The notes: generated by a model not told the origin, from the sequence alone. Positions 16,481 to 25,684 are shown, counted from the stretch's first letter. The stretch: DNA of 39,538 bases from Nostoc linckia z4 (GCF_002608075.1 NZ_LAHA01000002.1:1-39538); one strand, 5' to 3'. Program-made: numbers and translations.

Positions 16481-19400
16481 ATGAGTGAATGGCAATTAAA
16501 AACTCCAGTTTGTTTCATCATTTTTAACCGTCCTGATGTAACAGAGCAAGTTTTTCAAAAAATTCGTCAAGCTAAACCCCCTAAATTATTAGTGGTAGCT
16601 GATGGATCAAGGACAGATAAGCCCGGTGAAGCAGAAAAGTGTGCTGCTGCTAGGGCTATTATTAATCAAGTTGATTGGGAATGTGAAGTATTAACTAATT
16701 ACTCTGATATTAATTTAGGCTGTAGAAAAAGAATTTATAGTGGCTTAGATTGGGTATTTTCTCAAGTTGAAGAAGCCATTATTTTAGAAGATGATTGTCT
16801 TCCTCACTCTAGCTTTTTCCGCTTTTGTGAAGAGTTATTAGAAAACTATCGTCATAATTCCAGAATCATGTTGGTTTCTGGACAGAATCTCCAGTTTGGA
16901 CAAAGAACACGAAATTATAGTTATTATTTTTCTCGTTATAACCATTGTTGGGGATGGGCTACTTGGAAAAGAGCATGGCAATATTATGATGATACTATGG
17001 CACTTTGGCCTCAAGTGAGAGATGAAAATTGGCTATTTGATATTCTCCAAGATGAACAAGCATTTAGATACTGGTCAGCAACTTTCCAAAGTATCTATGA
17101 AGGATTTGATACTTGGGATTATCCTTGGCTATTTGCTTGTTATATAAATCAAGGTTTAAGTGTTTTACCAAATATAAATTTAGTTTCTAATATTGGTTTT
17201 GGAAAAGAAGGAACTCATGCAACAGATTCAAATAGTATCCTATCTAATATACCTGTTGAAGAAATACAGTTTCCCTTAAAACATCCTCCTTTTGTAATCA
17301 GAGATACCCTAGCAGATAATTTTACTGAAAGAACTTTTTATAGTGGAACTTTACCTAAAATAGAACAGGCTATTAATATCACAGAATTATTGAATAATGC
17401 TATTTATTTACTTGCTATAAACACAAATAAAATAAATCTGCAAAATACAACTTTAGTAACCATATCTTCCGTAGAGATAGAACTCACTTTACTGAGCTTA
17501 GTGATTTCTAATTTAAACGTAAACTTTAATAGAGTATTATTTTTCACATCTGAGGAAATTGATCAAAGGTATTTGGAATTTTTACCACAATTAGAAATTA
17601 TTAAAATTGCTCCTATAAAAAATTTAGTTGAATATAGCCGATTTGTTATTAAAGAGCTTAATTCATTTATAAATACTGAATTTTGCTTAGTTACACAAGG
17701 AGATGGTTTTATTATCAATCCTCAACTGTGGTCAGAGGAATTTTTAAATTATGATTATATTGGTGCACCTTGGCGTAAACAAACTCATCTAGTTAATTCT
17801 CAAGGTAAAACTGTAGATATACTTGACTTAACTAAAAATAGAGTAGGCAATGGTGGTTTTTCCCTAAGAAGTAAAAAGTTACTAGAAGTATCTTCACAGT
17901 TAGATTTTGATAACCTAAAAACATCTTCTTTATCAGAAGACTTGGTTATCTGCCATTATTTTCATGACTGGTTTAAAGATCAAGATATTAAATTTGCACC
18001 TTTAGAAATAGCTGTTAAATTTAGTTTTGAGCAACCCATAGAAGAAATAGACAACTTTTCTTGGGAAAATACTTTTGGATTTCATGGAAAAACTTCTGTT
18101 ATTCCTGTCTTAAATAAATTATCTCAAGATTTTAATTTAGATTTTACTTCAGAAAAACAGCAAAACAGCAATTTTATAAATAATTTTAAATTGAAGGAAA
18201 TAAATATAGTCATTTTTCCAGACTGGTCAGTAGATGAAGACGATTTAGGTGTTGAAATACAACAAGTTATTCAAAGTATAGCTACTCACCCAGATAAGAG
18301 CAAAATTACACTTTTAATTGATACCAGCGATACTTCGGGTGAAGAAGCCGATATTTTTCTAGCGGCTATAGCTATGAATCTAATGATGGAAGAAGAAATA
18401 GATATAACTGAGGAGTTAACAATTTCCTTAGTAGTTGATTTGACGGAAATTCAGTGGCAAACTTTACTCCCTCTTATCAATGCGAGAGTTTGTTTAGAAA
18501 ATGAAAATCAAAAGATAATTGTCAGCAAACAACTAGAGCAAATTCCTTCATATTTTCTAAAAAATTTAAAAGAAGTAAGTACAGCACAGTTTTTTTTTAA
18601 GTTAGGTAATAGCTTATTTGTTCAAGGTAAATATCAGGAAGCGATCGCGCAATATCAAAAACTCCTAGAAATCCAATCAGGTGATGTAGATATTTATTGG
18701 AACTTAAGCCATTGTTATAGACAATTAAACCTGCTAGACGAATATTTTAATACTCTCCAGCAAGGAATTAAACTTTACCCTACAGATGGAAGACTACATT
18801 TTTCATTAATCATCGATTTGCGGCGGAATGGACGTATTCAAGAAGCAATTTTAAGTGCAGAGAATGCTGCTAACTGCTTACCTAATGATTATACTTTTCA
18901 AATCCTCAAACATTTAACAGTTCCATCAATATACGAAAATAAAGAGGAAATAAACTTTTATCGTCAGCGCTTTACTCAAGGACTGCAATATTTAATTCAG
19001 CATACGTCTCTTAAAACTACAGAAGAGCAAAATAGTGCTTTAGCAGGTATAGGTCGGCTCACTAATTTTTACCTATCATATCAAGCACAAAATGATATAG
19101 AGTTGCAATGTCAATACGGCAAGTTAGTACATAAAATTATGGCTGCTAACTTTCCTCAATGGTGTGTACCTTTATCAATACCTAAACTTCAGCATCAAGA
19201 AAAAATTCGCATTGGTTACGTTTCACATTACCTTCATTCTTATAGTGGAACACTTTGGTTAACAGGTTGGTTGCGTCATAGCAATCATGAAAACTTTGAA
19301 ATTTACTGTTATTACACAGGAAATGAACCAGATCAAGTTACTGAACAATTTAAAGAATATAGTGATGTTTTCCACCATATTCCTCATAATTTATCAGCAG

Positions 19401-20275
19401 CTTGTGAACAGATAATTGCTGATAAGCTGCACATTTTAGTTTTTCCTGAAATTGGGATGAATCCGCAAACGATGCAAATGGCAGGTTTGCGGCTTGCGCC
19501 TGTGCAATGTACAGCTTGGGGACATCCGGTGACAACTGGTTTACCTACAATTGATTACTTTTTATCTAGTGAGTTAATGGAACCGGAAAATGCCCAAGAA
19601 CATTATTCAGAAAAATTAATTCGTTTGCCTAATATTGGCGTTTCTTATCCTAAACCATATATTCCACCAGTTATAAAAACTCGCTCAGATTTTCAGCTAT
19701 CAGATGATGCAGTCATCTATTTATGCTGCCAAGCTCCTTTCAAGTATCTACCGCAATATGATTTTATTTTTGCAGAAATTGCTCATCGCGTTCCACAAGC
19801 TAAATTTGTATTTTTGCGTGGTACTTTACTTCAGCCACGCCTGAAGCGGGCTTTTGCTGCTATTGGTTTGAACAGTGAAGATTATTGTGTGTTTCTGAGT
19901 ATTCCAGAGCGACTAGATTATCTAATGATTAACTTGCTTTCAGATGTTTATCTAGATACATTTACATGGTCTGGTGGTAATACTAGCTTAGAAGCGATCG
20001 CTTGTAATCTCCCCATTGTTACCTGTCCAGGAGAATTTATGCGGGGTCGTCACTCTGACAGCTTCCTGAAAATGCTGGGGGTGACAGATACCATTGGTGA
20101 AAATGAAGCAGAATACATTGAAATTGCTGTCAAATTAGGACTAGATCCAGCTTTGCGAAGCAATATTGCGGGAAGAATGAGGCAAAATCACGATCGTCTT
20201 TTTGATGATAAAGCTTGTGTCATAGGTTTAGAAGCCTTTTATAAAGAAGTTTGTAGTAAGCACTTCAGTGCTTAA
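16481..20275 (+). CDS. Giant multidomain glycosyltransferase (GT2-like, DUF5672, TPR, OGT/SPINDLY-like)
   Basis: This 1264-residue protein has five parts. Residues 1-275 are a GT-A, HlpA-like domain with FNRPDVT, DGSRTDKPGE, EDD at 103-105 and CWGWATWKRAW. About 324-536 resembles DUF5672 (YDYIGAPWR, VGNGGFSLRSKK, EDLVICHYF). About 570-694 is the module shared with the methyltransferase at 14343. About 702-816 is TPR-like. From 908 to the end it is an O-GlcNAc-transferase-like GT41 domain (RIGYVSHYL, PVQCTAWGHPVTTG, DTFTWSGGNTSLEA). Its three potential catalytic domains suggest stepwise glycan building. The 5' two thirds are AT-rich without HIP1, while the OGT part has HIP1 sites. The last seven codons lie in a REP repeat. 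Confidence 0.88.
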   Translation: MSEWQLKTPVCFIIFNRPDVTEQVFQKIRQAKPPKLLVVADGSRTDKPGEAEKCAAARAIINQVDWECEVLTNYSDINLGCRKRIYSGLDWVFSQVEEAIILEDDCLPHSSFFRFCEELLENYRHNSRIMLVSGQNLQFGQRTRNYSYYFSRYNHCWGWATWKRAWQYYDDTMALWPQVRDENWLFDILQDEQAFRYWSATFQSIYEGFDTWDYPWLFACYINQGLSVLPNINLVSNIGFGKEGTHATDSNSILSNIPVEEIQFPLKHPPFVIRDTLADNFTERTFYSGTLPKIEQAINITELLNNAIYLLAINTNKINLQNTTLVTISSVEIELTLLSLVISNLNVNFNRVLFFTSEEIDQRYLEFLPQLEIIKIAPIKNLVEYSRFVIKELNSFINTEFCLVTQGDGFIINPQLWSEEFLNYDYIGAPWRKQTHLVNSQGKTVDILDLTKNRVGNGGFSLRSKKLLEVSSQLDFDNLKTSSLSEDLVICHYFHDWFKDQDIKFAPLEIAVKFSFEQPIEEIDNFSWENTFGFHGKTSVIPVLNKLSQDFNLDFTSEKQQNSNFINNFKLKEINIVIFPDWSVDEDDLGVEIQQVIQSIATHPDKSKITLLIDTSDTSGEEADIFLAAIAMNLMMEEEIDITEELTISLVVDLTEIQWQTLLPLINARVCLENENQKIIVSKQLEQIPSYFLKNLKEVSTAQFFFKLGNSLFVQGKYQEAIAQYQKLLEIQSGDVDIYWNLSHCYRQLNLLDEYFNTLQQGIKLYPTDGRLHFSLIIDLRRNGRIQEAILSAENAANCLPNDYTFQILKHLTVPSIYENKEEINFYRQRFTQGLQYLIQHTSLKTTEEQNSALAGIGRLTNFYLSYQAQNDIELQCQYGKLVHKIMAANFPQWCVPLSIPKLQHQEKIRIGYVSHYLHSYSGTLWLTGWLRHSNHENFEIYCYYTGNEPDQVTEQFKEYSDVFHHIPHNLSAACEQIIADKLHILVFPEIGMNPQTMQMAGLRLAPVQCTAWGHPVTTGLPTIDYFLSSELMEPENAQEHYSEKLIRLPNIGVSYPKPYIPPVIKTRSDFQLSDDAVIYLCCQAPFKYLPQYDFIFAEIAHRVPQAKFVFLRGTLLQPRLKRAFAAIGLNSEDYCVFLSIPERLDYLMINLLSDVYLDTFTWSGGNTSLEAIACNLPIVTCPGEFMRGRHSDSFLKMLGVTDTIGENEAEYIEIAVKLGLDPALRSNIAGRMRQNHDRLFDDKACVIGLEAFYKEVCSKHFSA

Positions 20276-20432
20276 ATTTGTAATTACAGAGGAAGAGGAC
20301 TAAAGTCCTCACTACGAACTTTTGAACTGTTTGTAGTAAGCACTTCAGTGCTTAAATTTGTAATTATAGAGGAAGAGGACTAAAGTCCTCACTACGAACT
20401 TTTGAATTGTTTGTAGTAAGCACTTCAGTGCT
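20251..20432. repeat. 80-bp tandem REP-type repeat, 2.3 copies
   Basis: Units begin at 20251, 20331 and 20411 (partial). Each starts TTGTAGTAAG and carries two palindromes, AGCACTTCAGTGCT and AGGACTAAAGTCCT, with CACTACGAACTT after the second. The first unit overlaps the end of the glycosyltransferase gene and supplies its stop. The third ends just before the transposase start. These are REP palindromes of the kind mobilised by RAYT transposases. Confidence 0.9.
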
Positions 20433-20442
20433 AAAAAAATCT

Positions 20443-21075
20443 ATGTATGAGTATCGTAAGCTGACAACAGAGCAAAAAGCTGAACTAGTTCAATATCGCT
20501 TAAGCCAGGGTTATCCACCCCACTCTCCACCACATCTTGTACAAGATAAGCAATTTTATTTATTAACGGTAGCTTGTTATGAACATCAGTGTCATATACA
20601 CACTGAATCTCGTCGTCAGCAATTGCTAGATATGATTTTTGATCGGTTTGCTGGGAGTGTAAATGAAGAGAATAGCGCTGAAGCGCTCACTACGAACTTA
20701 AGAATTTGTGCTTGGGTTATTTTGCCTAATCACTATCATCTACTGGTTTATGTTGAAAATTTTGATGTATTAAGTGAATTATTTCGTAGAATACATGGTG
20801 CGCTTTCTCGACAGTGGAATATAGAGGACAATATTACTAAGAGAAAAATTTGGTATCGTTGGAGCGATCGCGCTATTCGCTCCCAAAGACATTACTATAC
20901 AACTGTTAACTATATTCATTACAACCCAGTCAAACATGGTTTAGTCAAATCTCCTTACGACTGGGTTGATAGTAGTGTTCATTGGTATTTACAAGCTTGT
21001 GGACGGCAATGGCTGCGTGATTGTTGGACTCAATATCCAGTCCAAGATTATGGTAAAGATTGGGATAATTTCTAA
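20443..21075 (+). mobile_element. REP-associated tyrosine transposase (RAYT, IS200/IS605-like)
   Basis: This 210-residue protein starts at ATG 20443; an in-frame TTG upstream lies in the REP repeat. The HUH motif is in NHYHLLV (His97 and His99), and the candidate catalytic tyrosines are in the YYTTVNYIHYNPVKHGLV segment (151-168), the family hallmark. RAYTs are single-strand DNA transposases, usually single copy, that move or process REP palindromes. REP palindromes flank the gene on both sides. Residues 78-86 (SAEALTTNL) are encoded by a REP-like palindrome AGCGCTGAAGCGCT plus CACTACGAACTT at 20674-20699, in frame. The catalytic residues are intact, so activity is possible. Confidence 0.9.
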
Positions 21076-21103
21076 TGTTTGTAGTGAGGGCTAAATCCCT
21101 TAT

Positions 21104-21226
21104 AGGACTTATGCAACTGGTATATTATTTTTAGTTTGTAGTGAGGACTTTAGTCCTCAAAATCAGGGCTGAAGCCCTTACTACAAACTAAAAGGTTTAA
21201 TTTTTTGTGACACTTGCGTAAGTCCT
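21104..21226. mobile_element. MITE-like element with nested REP palindromes
   Basis: The ends are inverted: AGGACTTATGCAA at 21104-21116 and TTGCGTAAGTCCT at 21214-21226, one mismatch over 13 bp. Inside (about 21130-21191) are REP palindromes GAGGACTTTAGTCCTC and AGGGCTGAAGCCCT between TTTGTAGT and ACTACAAAC. It encodes no protein. An element with the same ends lies at 31692-31861. Confidence 0.75.
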
Positions 21227-21240
21227 ACCTTACTACGAGC

Positions 21241-23451
21241 TTATTTTTTGTCAAGATAATTCTGCCACATTTCTTTGTAAGCCTTCTCCATTTCATAGGT
21301 AAACTGCTTACCATTCCACAGGGGTGCTGTTTGTCGAGATGCTTTCAATTTCCAAGCCACCTGCTGGCGTAAAGCTTCATCTTTCCCCAAGCGCACACCC
21401 CACTCTACATATTCTTCATCTGTCCAAGCAATACCTTCTGTCACACCTACATTCATCATCATGGTGTAGCTATTACGAGCGGCAAATTGTTGTCCAACTC
21501 TGGTTACTAAGGGAATACCCATCCATAGCGTTTCTAGAGTTGTCGTAGCTCCGTTGTAGGGAAAAGTATCTAATACAACATCAGCAATAGTTAAATTTGC
21601 TCTGTGGACAGTCTCAGCAGGATCTTGGGGCAAAAACCGCAGGCGATCGCATTCTACACCCTCTTCTTCTGCTAACTGCATAAAAAATTTCTGCACCGCT
21701 TCAGAGTCTGCTAATCCTTTAATTAAGAAATAGCTATTGGGAACTTCTTTGATAATTTTCATTTGCAGTCTTGCTGTATCAGGGTGGCGCTTAAATCCTC
21801 TCTGAGCGCTGAGATAGACGACAGCATCATTAGGAATATCTAGAGAATCCCGGCGTAAAGTTGGTACACCCACATCAAAACCATCTACTGCTATATAAGT
21901 TTGGGGTAATCTCCAGATTTTTTCTGTATAGTACTCCTGAGCAGATTCTGACAAAACATAAGGATCGGCAATAAAGTAATCAACTGCTGATATTCCCGAA
22001 GCATCCCAACCTAACCATGTTGCTTGCACAGGTGCGGGTTTTAGCGCCATGATTTCACAAGTTATATCTAGCGTAATGCTATCCAAATCAATTAAAATAT
22101 CAATCTCATCTTGGTAAATTTTTTCAGCAATATCTTCACTATAAATTCCACCTTTATAAGCTTGACTGAATTGCTGAACATACCATTCTTGTAGCGGATC
22201 GTTTATCTGTTTATAATTTATAAAATAACCATATATGTCAAATTGTTCGCGGTTTTGATGCTGAATCAACCACCGCGCCAACCAACCGACTGAATGCCTA
22301 GATAAACAATGCGACAAGTATCCAATTTTTAGTTTGCTATTTCGCCCTTTGGAAGTTCGCTGTTGATATCGCTGTACTTCTTGGCCAGCATAGTTTTCTA
22401 CATTAAGCTGACAAAGATGGGCAATTTGATTCTGAATATATCTATTTTTTTGAATATTATCTTGCAAATATGGGGCGAAATAGTTGGAATTAAATAGATG
22501 TAAAACCTCGTTAGAGTGCAAACTTAGAGGTTTTTCTTCTAACAGTAACATCATCAGATTTTGCTGTTGTTGAAAAACTTCACAGGCTTCTTTCCAACAA
22601 TCAGGAGAATCCATTAATCCTCGATGGAGTAGGTGTATTGCAAAAATTTGATCAATTAATGTATTTGATAGCGAGTAGCATAACCTTGCTACTTCTATCC
22701 CTTTATAATAATCATTAGCTTTAATATAAAAAGCAGCCAAATGGCGCAAAATTGCTAAATTTTCAGGTTCGAGACGTAAATATAGCTCAAGGAGTAATGC
22801 CGCAAGTTTTGGTTGCCGCATTGAGTGGGCAATTTTAATTGTAGCTGGAAGTAAAATTTTAATGAAAAGTTGAGGATCGTGAACATGAACTAGACAAGCT
22901 TCTACAAATGCTAGGACTGCGGGATGCAAAGGAGCGTAATTAAGAATACTTTCCAACACATGCAACAACAGCTGAGTATCTACAATTGGTTCTGACTGAA
23001 TTAACTCAATCACTCCTAAAGAAGTTAATTCATCATCAATAAGCGTTTCCTGTTTGATAGCTAGATCAATTAAACACAACAGATTGTTAACATCTGTAGG
23101 ATTTATTTCCCGGATATGCTGGCGAATTGCCCAAGCAACTTTATAGTCTGCTAACGTCTGTCTGCGTTCAGCTTCGGTTTGCAGCACCTCTATTAATTCA
23201 ACTGTCCACTGCTCAACCTCTTGAACTTCTCCCTCACCTATACCTAGCAGCCAAGTCATCTGTGCTTCTGTCTCTTGCCCCTGCAATAGCAACATTAATC
23301 CTAAGTTCCAGTAGTGAGATTTCACTTCTGGTTCTGTTTCAATAGCTTGTTCATAGTAGCTAGCAGCTTGGTTGTAGTTGCCTTTAATGAAATATTGTTG
23401 GGCTTGCTGTTCTAGGGAGGTGATACTAGTATAAAGTTGTACAGAAGTCAT
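21241..23451 (-). CDS. TPR-containing O-GlcNAc-transferase/SPINDLY-like glycosyltransferase
   Basis: A 736-residue protein. TPR-type helices cover about 10-80 (AQQYFIKGNYNQAASYYEQA) and a helical region without clear repeats follows. The GT41 catalytic part runs from about 372 to the end: KIGYLSHCLSRHSVG, PAPVQATWLGWDASG, a DYFIADPYVL motif, GFKRHPDTARLQ, LDTFPYNGATTTLETLWMG, and GVTEGIAWTDEEYVEWG. GT41 enzymes transfer a sugar from a nucleotide sugar to Ser/Thr of proteins in the cytosol, and their TPRs choose the target. The gene stands on the minus strand just downstream of a pilin gene, so pilin glycosylation is conceivable but unproven. Start ATG 23451. Confidence 0.88.
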   Translation of the reverse strand: MTSVQLYTSITSLEQQAQQYFIKGNYNQAASYYEQAIETEPEVKSHYWNLGLMLLLQGQETEAQMTWLLGIGEGEVQEVEQWTVELIEVLQTEAERRQTLADYKVAWAIRQHIREINPTDVNNLLCLIDLAIKQETLIDDELTSLGVIELIQSEPIVDTQLLLHVLESILNYAPLHPAVLAFVEACLVHVHDPQLFIKILLPATIKIAHSMRQPKLAALLLELYLRLEPENLAILRHLAAFYIKANDYYKGIEVARLCYSLSNTLIDQIFAIHLLHRGLMDSPDCWKEACEVFQQQQNLMMLLLEEKPLSLHSNEVLHLFNSNYFAPYLQDNIQKNRYIQNQIAHLCQLNVENYAGQEVQRYQQRTSKGRNSKLKIGYLSHCLSRHSVGWLARWLIQHQNREQFDIYGYFINYKQINDPLQEWYVQQFSQAYKGGIYSEDIAEKIYQDEIDILIDLDSITLDITCEIMALKPAPVQATWLGWDASGISAVDYFIADPYVLSESAQEYYTEKIWRLPQTYIAVDGFDVGVPTLRRDSLDIPNDAVVYLSAQRGFKRHPDTARLQMKIIKEVPNSYFLIKGLADSEAVQKFFMQLAEEEGVECDRLRFLPQDPAETVHRANLTIADVVLDTFPYNGATTTLETLWMGIPLVTRVGQQFAARNSYTMMMNVGVTEGIAWTDEEYVEWGVRLGKDEALRQQVAWKLKASRQTAPLWNGKQFTYEMEKAYKEMWQNYLDKK

Positions 23452-23563
23452 AGCTAAGAATTTTTACAAAAGTACTATTGCAGGAATTAAAAAAAAATCA
23501 AAGTGGGTAGTATATACTACCCACTCTATGGATGTTTCAATCAATTTGATCCGACTAAGTATT

Positions 23564-24097
23564 TTACTTAGACTTCAGTTGCGCGAAGTTGGCTGGACAA
23601 GAGGGTTGTGTGCCATCAAATGCTGGAGCCAATGCTGTCGCTTGCGAACCAACTGCATCAGACTCACACAAAACTGCCAAAGTGGTTGCTTCACTAGTAC
23701 CTCCCTGTGTAGACAAAGCCACAACGCCTACGTAGGATTTCAGTGGTGCTTTTAGAGACCTACCATTGTTAGCAACGCCAGTCGAATTTCCACTAATTTC
23801 GTATATGTAGTTCTCAGTTTGGCTTCTAATACCCATCCCTAATTTATTCAGTTCACTAGTGAATTCACCATTTTCTAGGAAGAATGCTTGTTGAGAGCGG
23901 TTCATGGAGCCTGAGTACTGTTTAGCTTCTGATTGCTTACCTTTGTTAGCTTGGTTCAAGAAAGAAGGTAGAGCAATAGCTGACAAAATCCCGATAATAA
24001 TAATTACTACTAGTAATTCAATAAGTGTAAAACCTTCGTTTTCCTTCTTTTTGCCGATGATGTGTTGGAGAAACTTTGCTTTCAATTCGCTTTTCAT
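23564..24097 (-). CDS. Type IV pilin-like protein (PilA family)
   Basis: This 177-residue precursor has a long basic leader of 22 residues ending in Gly22, followed by FTLIELLVVIIIIGILSAIA. PilD should cleave after Gly22 and methylate Phe23, and the key Glu at mature position 5 is present (residue 27). The hydrophobic helix anchors it in the inner membrane before assembly into a pilus. A beta-rich globular part follows, and two cysteines near the end (VLCESDAV and QPSCPANF) could form the usual C-terminal disulphide loop. It could be a major or a minor pilin. The ATG has an AGGGA about 8 bases upstream. It precedes the OGT-like gene on the same strand. Confidence 0.9.
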   Translation of the reverse strand: MKSELKAKFLQHIIGKKKENEGFTLIELLVVIIIIGILSAIALPSFLNQANKGKQSEAKQYSGSMNRSQQAFFLENGEFTSELNKLGMGIRSQTENYIYEISGNSTGVANNGRSLKAPLKSYVGVVALSTQGGTSEATTLAVLCESDAVGSQATALAPAFDGTQPSCPANFAQLKSK

Positions 24098-24220
24098 AAG
24101 TGTTTTCCCTGGGGTAGGAAGTGCTTGTGTGTTCTGAATGTAACTTACCCACCTGCGATCGCTTTCCTATCAGACCAATAAAAAAATTTTTGACTAAGCA
24201 ATAATCTTTCTCATACCCTG

Positions 24221-24236
24221 CATTCCACCGCTACAC
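24221..24236. repeat. 16-bp direct repeat flanking the methyltransferase, left copy
   Basis: The sequence GCATTCCACCGCTACA occurs here and again at 25669-25684, on either side of the methyltransferase gene. Nothing else in the window repeats it as far as I can see. Confidence 0.7.
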
Positions 24237-24258
24237 ATTTATGGATTGTTACGCGATA

Positions 24259-24278
24259 GGACGCACAGATGTGCGTCC
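24259..24278. terminator. Perfect hairpin downstream of the methyltransferase gene
   Basis: GGACGCACA, GA and TGTGCGTCC form a stem of 8-9 bp about 30 bp past the end of the minus-strand gene. No T-run follows, so it is either a weak terminator or a REP-like palindrome. Confidence 0.4.
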
Positions 24279-24306
24279 CCAGTGTATTCCAGAGAAAATT
24301 TTTGTA

Positions 24307-25635
24307 TCAACTAGATTGGCGCTCCAACATTACATAACCTAGACTTTCCAGCCTTAGTAGTAACTGTTGCACTATATAAAAGGCTTGCTCTTCATCTGTA
24401 GGCTTTAAGGTTACAGGATCTAAAGGTCTAAATTGTTTCCAGCGTTCCACCAGAGCATTGATTGGCTGAGATTGCTCTGACAAAGGTAATAAGCAAAGCG
24501 CCAATGAACTATCTATACCGATAAATTCTTCAACAAACGATAAATAGTTACTGATGGGAAATATTCTGCACTCTGTCACAGAGGCTATGAGGTCTTCTTG
24601 AAAATTCTGAGTTTTTAACTGAGGATGTAAATCCACCTTCGCACTTTGCCAATCAGAGTCAGTCCATTCTGAAACTGGGATAAAATTTGTTTGGTTGGAA
24701 TGACCGCACCAAAAGTCAATTAGCCGATGAACAGGATGTATCAGTTCAAATAATTGAAGCTGTTCTTCTATAGATATTTCTGGTAAGCTCATACCCACAA
24801 AAGCAGGCAAATTATCTGGATCTTTAAATAACTTCATTAAGTCCCACTGTCGCCAGTTAACCATACTGATAAACTCTAGATCGGCAGTTCTCAAAGCAGC
24901 GAACATATCAGATATGGTGTAACCTTTATCTCCTTGGAACAAGTAATTCATTAAAATTCGCTCTTTGCCATCTTCTCCTTCGTAACCAGAATTCCAAGTC
25001 CTAGCCTTGAGATGAATATTATCTTTCAAAGCTTTCATAAACTCAACTACAATATCCATTTCTAATTCTGCTGGATTTTCATCCATTAAACCCATCATTG
25101 TGAAAACTTTCTGAGCGCAGAAATAATTAAATCTTTGTATTGAACTATGTAAATTACTACGAATAATTCCATGAGGCTTTAAAACGGATTTCATTGCTTG
25201 CAAGGCAACAGCTATATCAGGAAACAGATACAGCAGTTCATCACAATTAATATAATCAAATTTGTAATCTAGTTTTGCTAATTCTTGAATTGGTAATACA
25301 TGAAATTCTGCATTGTCAAAACCGTGATGTTCCAAACGGTTTCGAGCTAATTTAATCGATTCTTCTGATATATCAATTCCTACAATTTTCGCACCTGGAT
25401 TAGCTTCCGCTAAAACTAATGATTTATATCCACTTCCACATCCTGCATCTAAAATTACTTTTCCTTTAGGTTCAGTAATTTTTTGATTTCTTAAATAATA
25501 AGGTGTCACTAAGTTATGAATGTATAGCGAACTAATATTATCTTTAGGAGATTTATCTAGAGGAACTCTGGGATAAGGAGAAGCATCAAATTGTTGACGA
25601 ATTTTTTCTAATAATTCAGATGTTGGGCTAATCAT
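24307..25635 (-). CDS. Class I SAM-dependent methyltransferase with C-terminal extension
   Basis: I chose ATG 25635 (MISPTSELLEKIRQQF), preceded by AGGAG eight bases away, over the GTG at 25677. This gives 442 residues. A Rossmann methyltransferase domain covers about 40-200: motif I is ILDAGCGSGY at 61-70, the acidic ribose binder is in VGIDISEESIKLAR, and YINCDELLYLFPD and LKPHGIIR come later. The last 240 residues form a separate, mostly helical region typical of a cyanobacterial family often annotated only as methyltransferase. Substrate unknown. Its place upstream of the pilin and OGT genes on the same strand suggests a role in the same surface-modification region. Confidence 0.85.
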   Translation of the reverse strand: MISPTSELLEKIRQQFDASPYPRVPLDKSPKDNISSLYIHNLVTPYYLRNQKITEPKGKVILDAGCGSGYKSLVLAEANPGAKIVGIDISEESIKLARNRLEHHGFDNAEFHVLPIQELAKLDYKFDYINCDELLYLFPDIAVALQAMKSVLKPHGIIRSNLHSSIQRFNYFCAQKVFTMMGLMDENPAELEMDIVVEFMKALKDNIHLKARTWNSGYEGEDGKERILMNYLFQGDKGYTISDMFAALRTADLEFISMVNWRQWDLMKLFKDPDNLPAFVGMSLPEISIEEQLQLFELIHPVHRLIDFWCGHSNQTNFIPVSEWTDSDWQSAKVDLHPQLKTQNFQEDLIASVTECRIFPISNYLSFVEEFIGIDSSLALCLLPLSEQSQPINALVERWKQFRPLDPVTLKPTDEEQAFYIVQQLLLRLESLGYVMLERQSS

Positions 25636-25668
25636 TGAAATTGCTCCTGTTACGAATTTTTTTATGGT

Positions 25669-25684
25669 GCATTCCACCGCTACA
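25669..25684. repeat. 16-bp direct repeat flanking the methyltransferase, right copy
   Basis: GCATTCCACCGCTACA, identical to 24221-24236. The remainder of the gap up to 25932 shows nothing recognisable. Confidence 0.7.

Noticed and set aside
20251..20432. Evenly spaced repeats that might be taken for a CRISPR array
   Set aside because: The units are contiguous 80-bp copies with no variable spacers and carry REP palindromes next to a RAYT gene.
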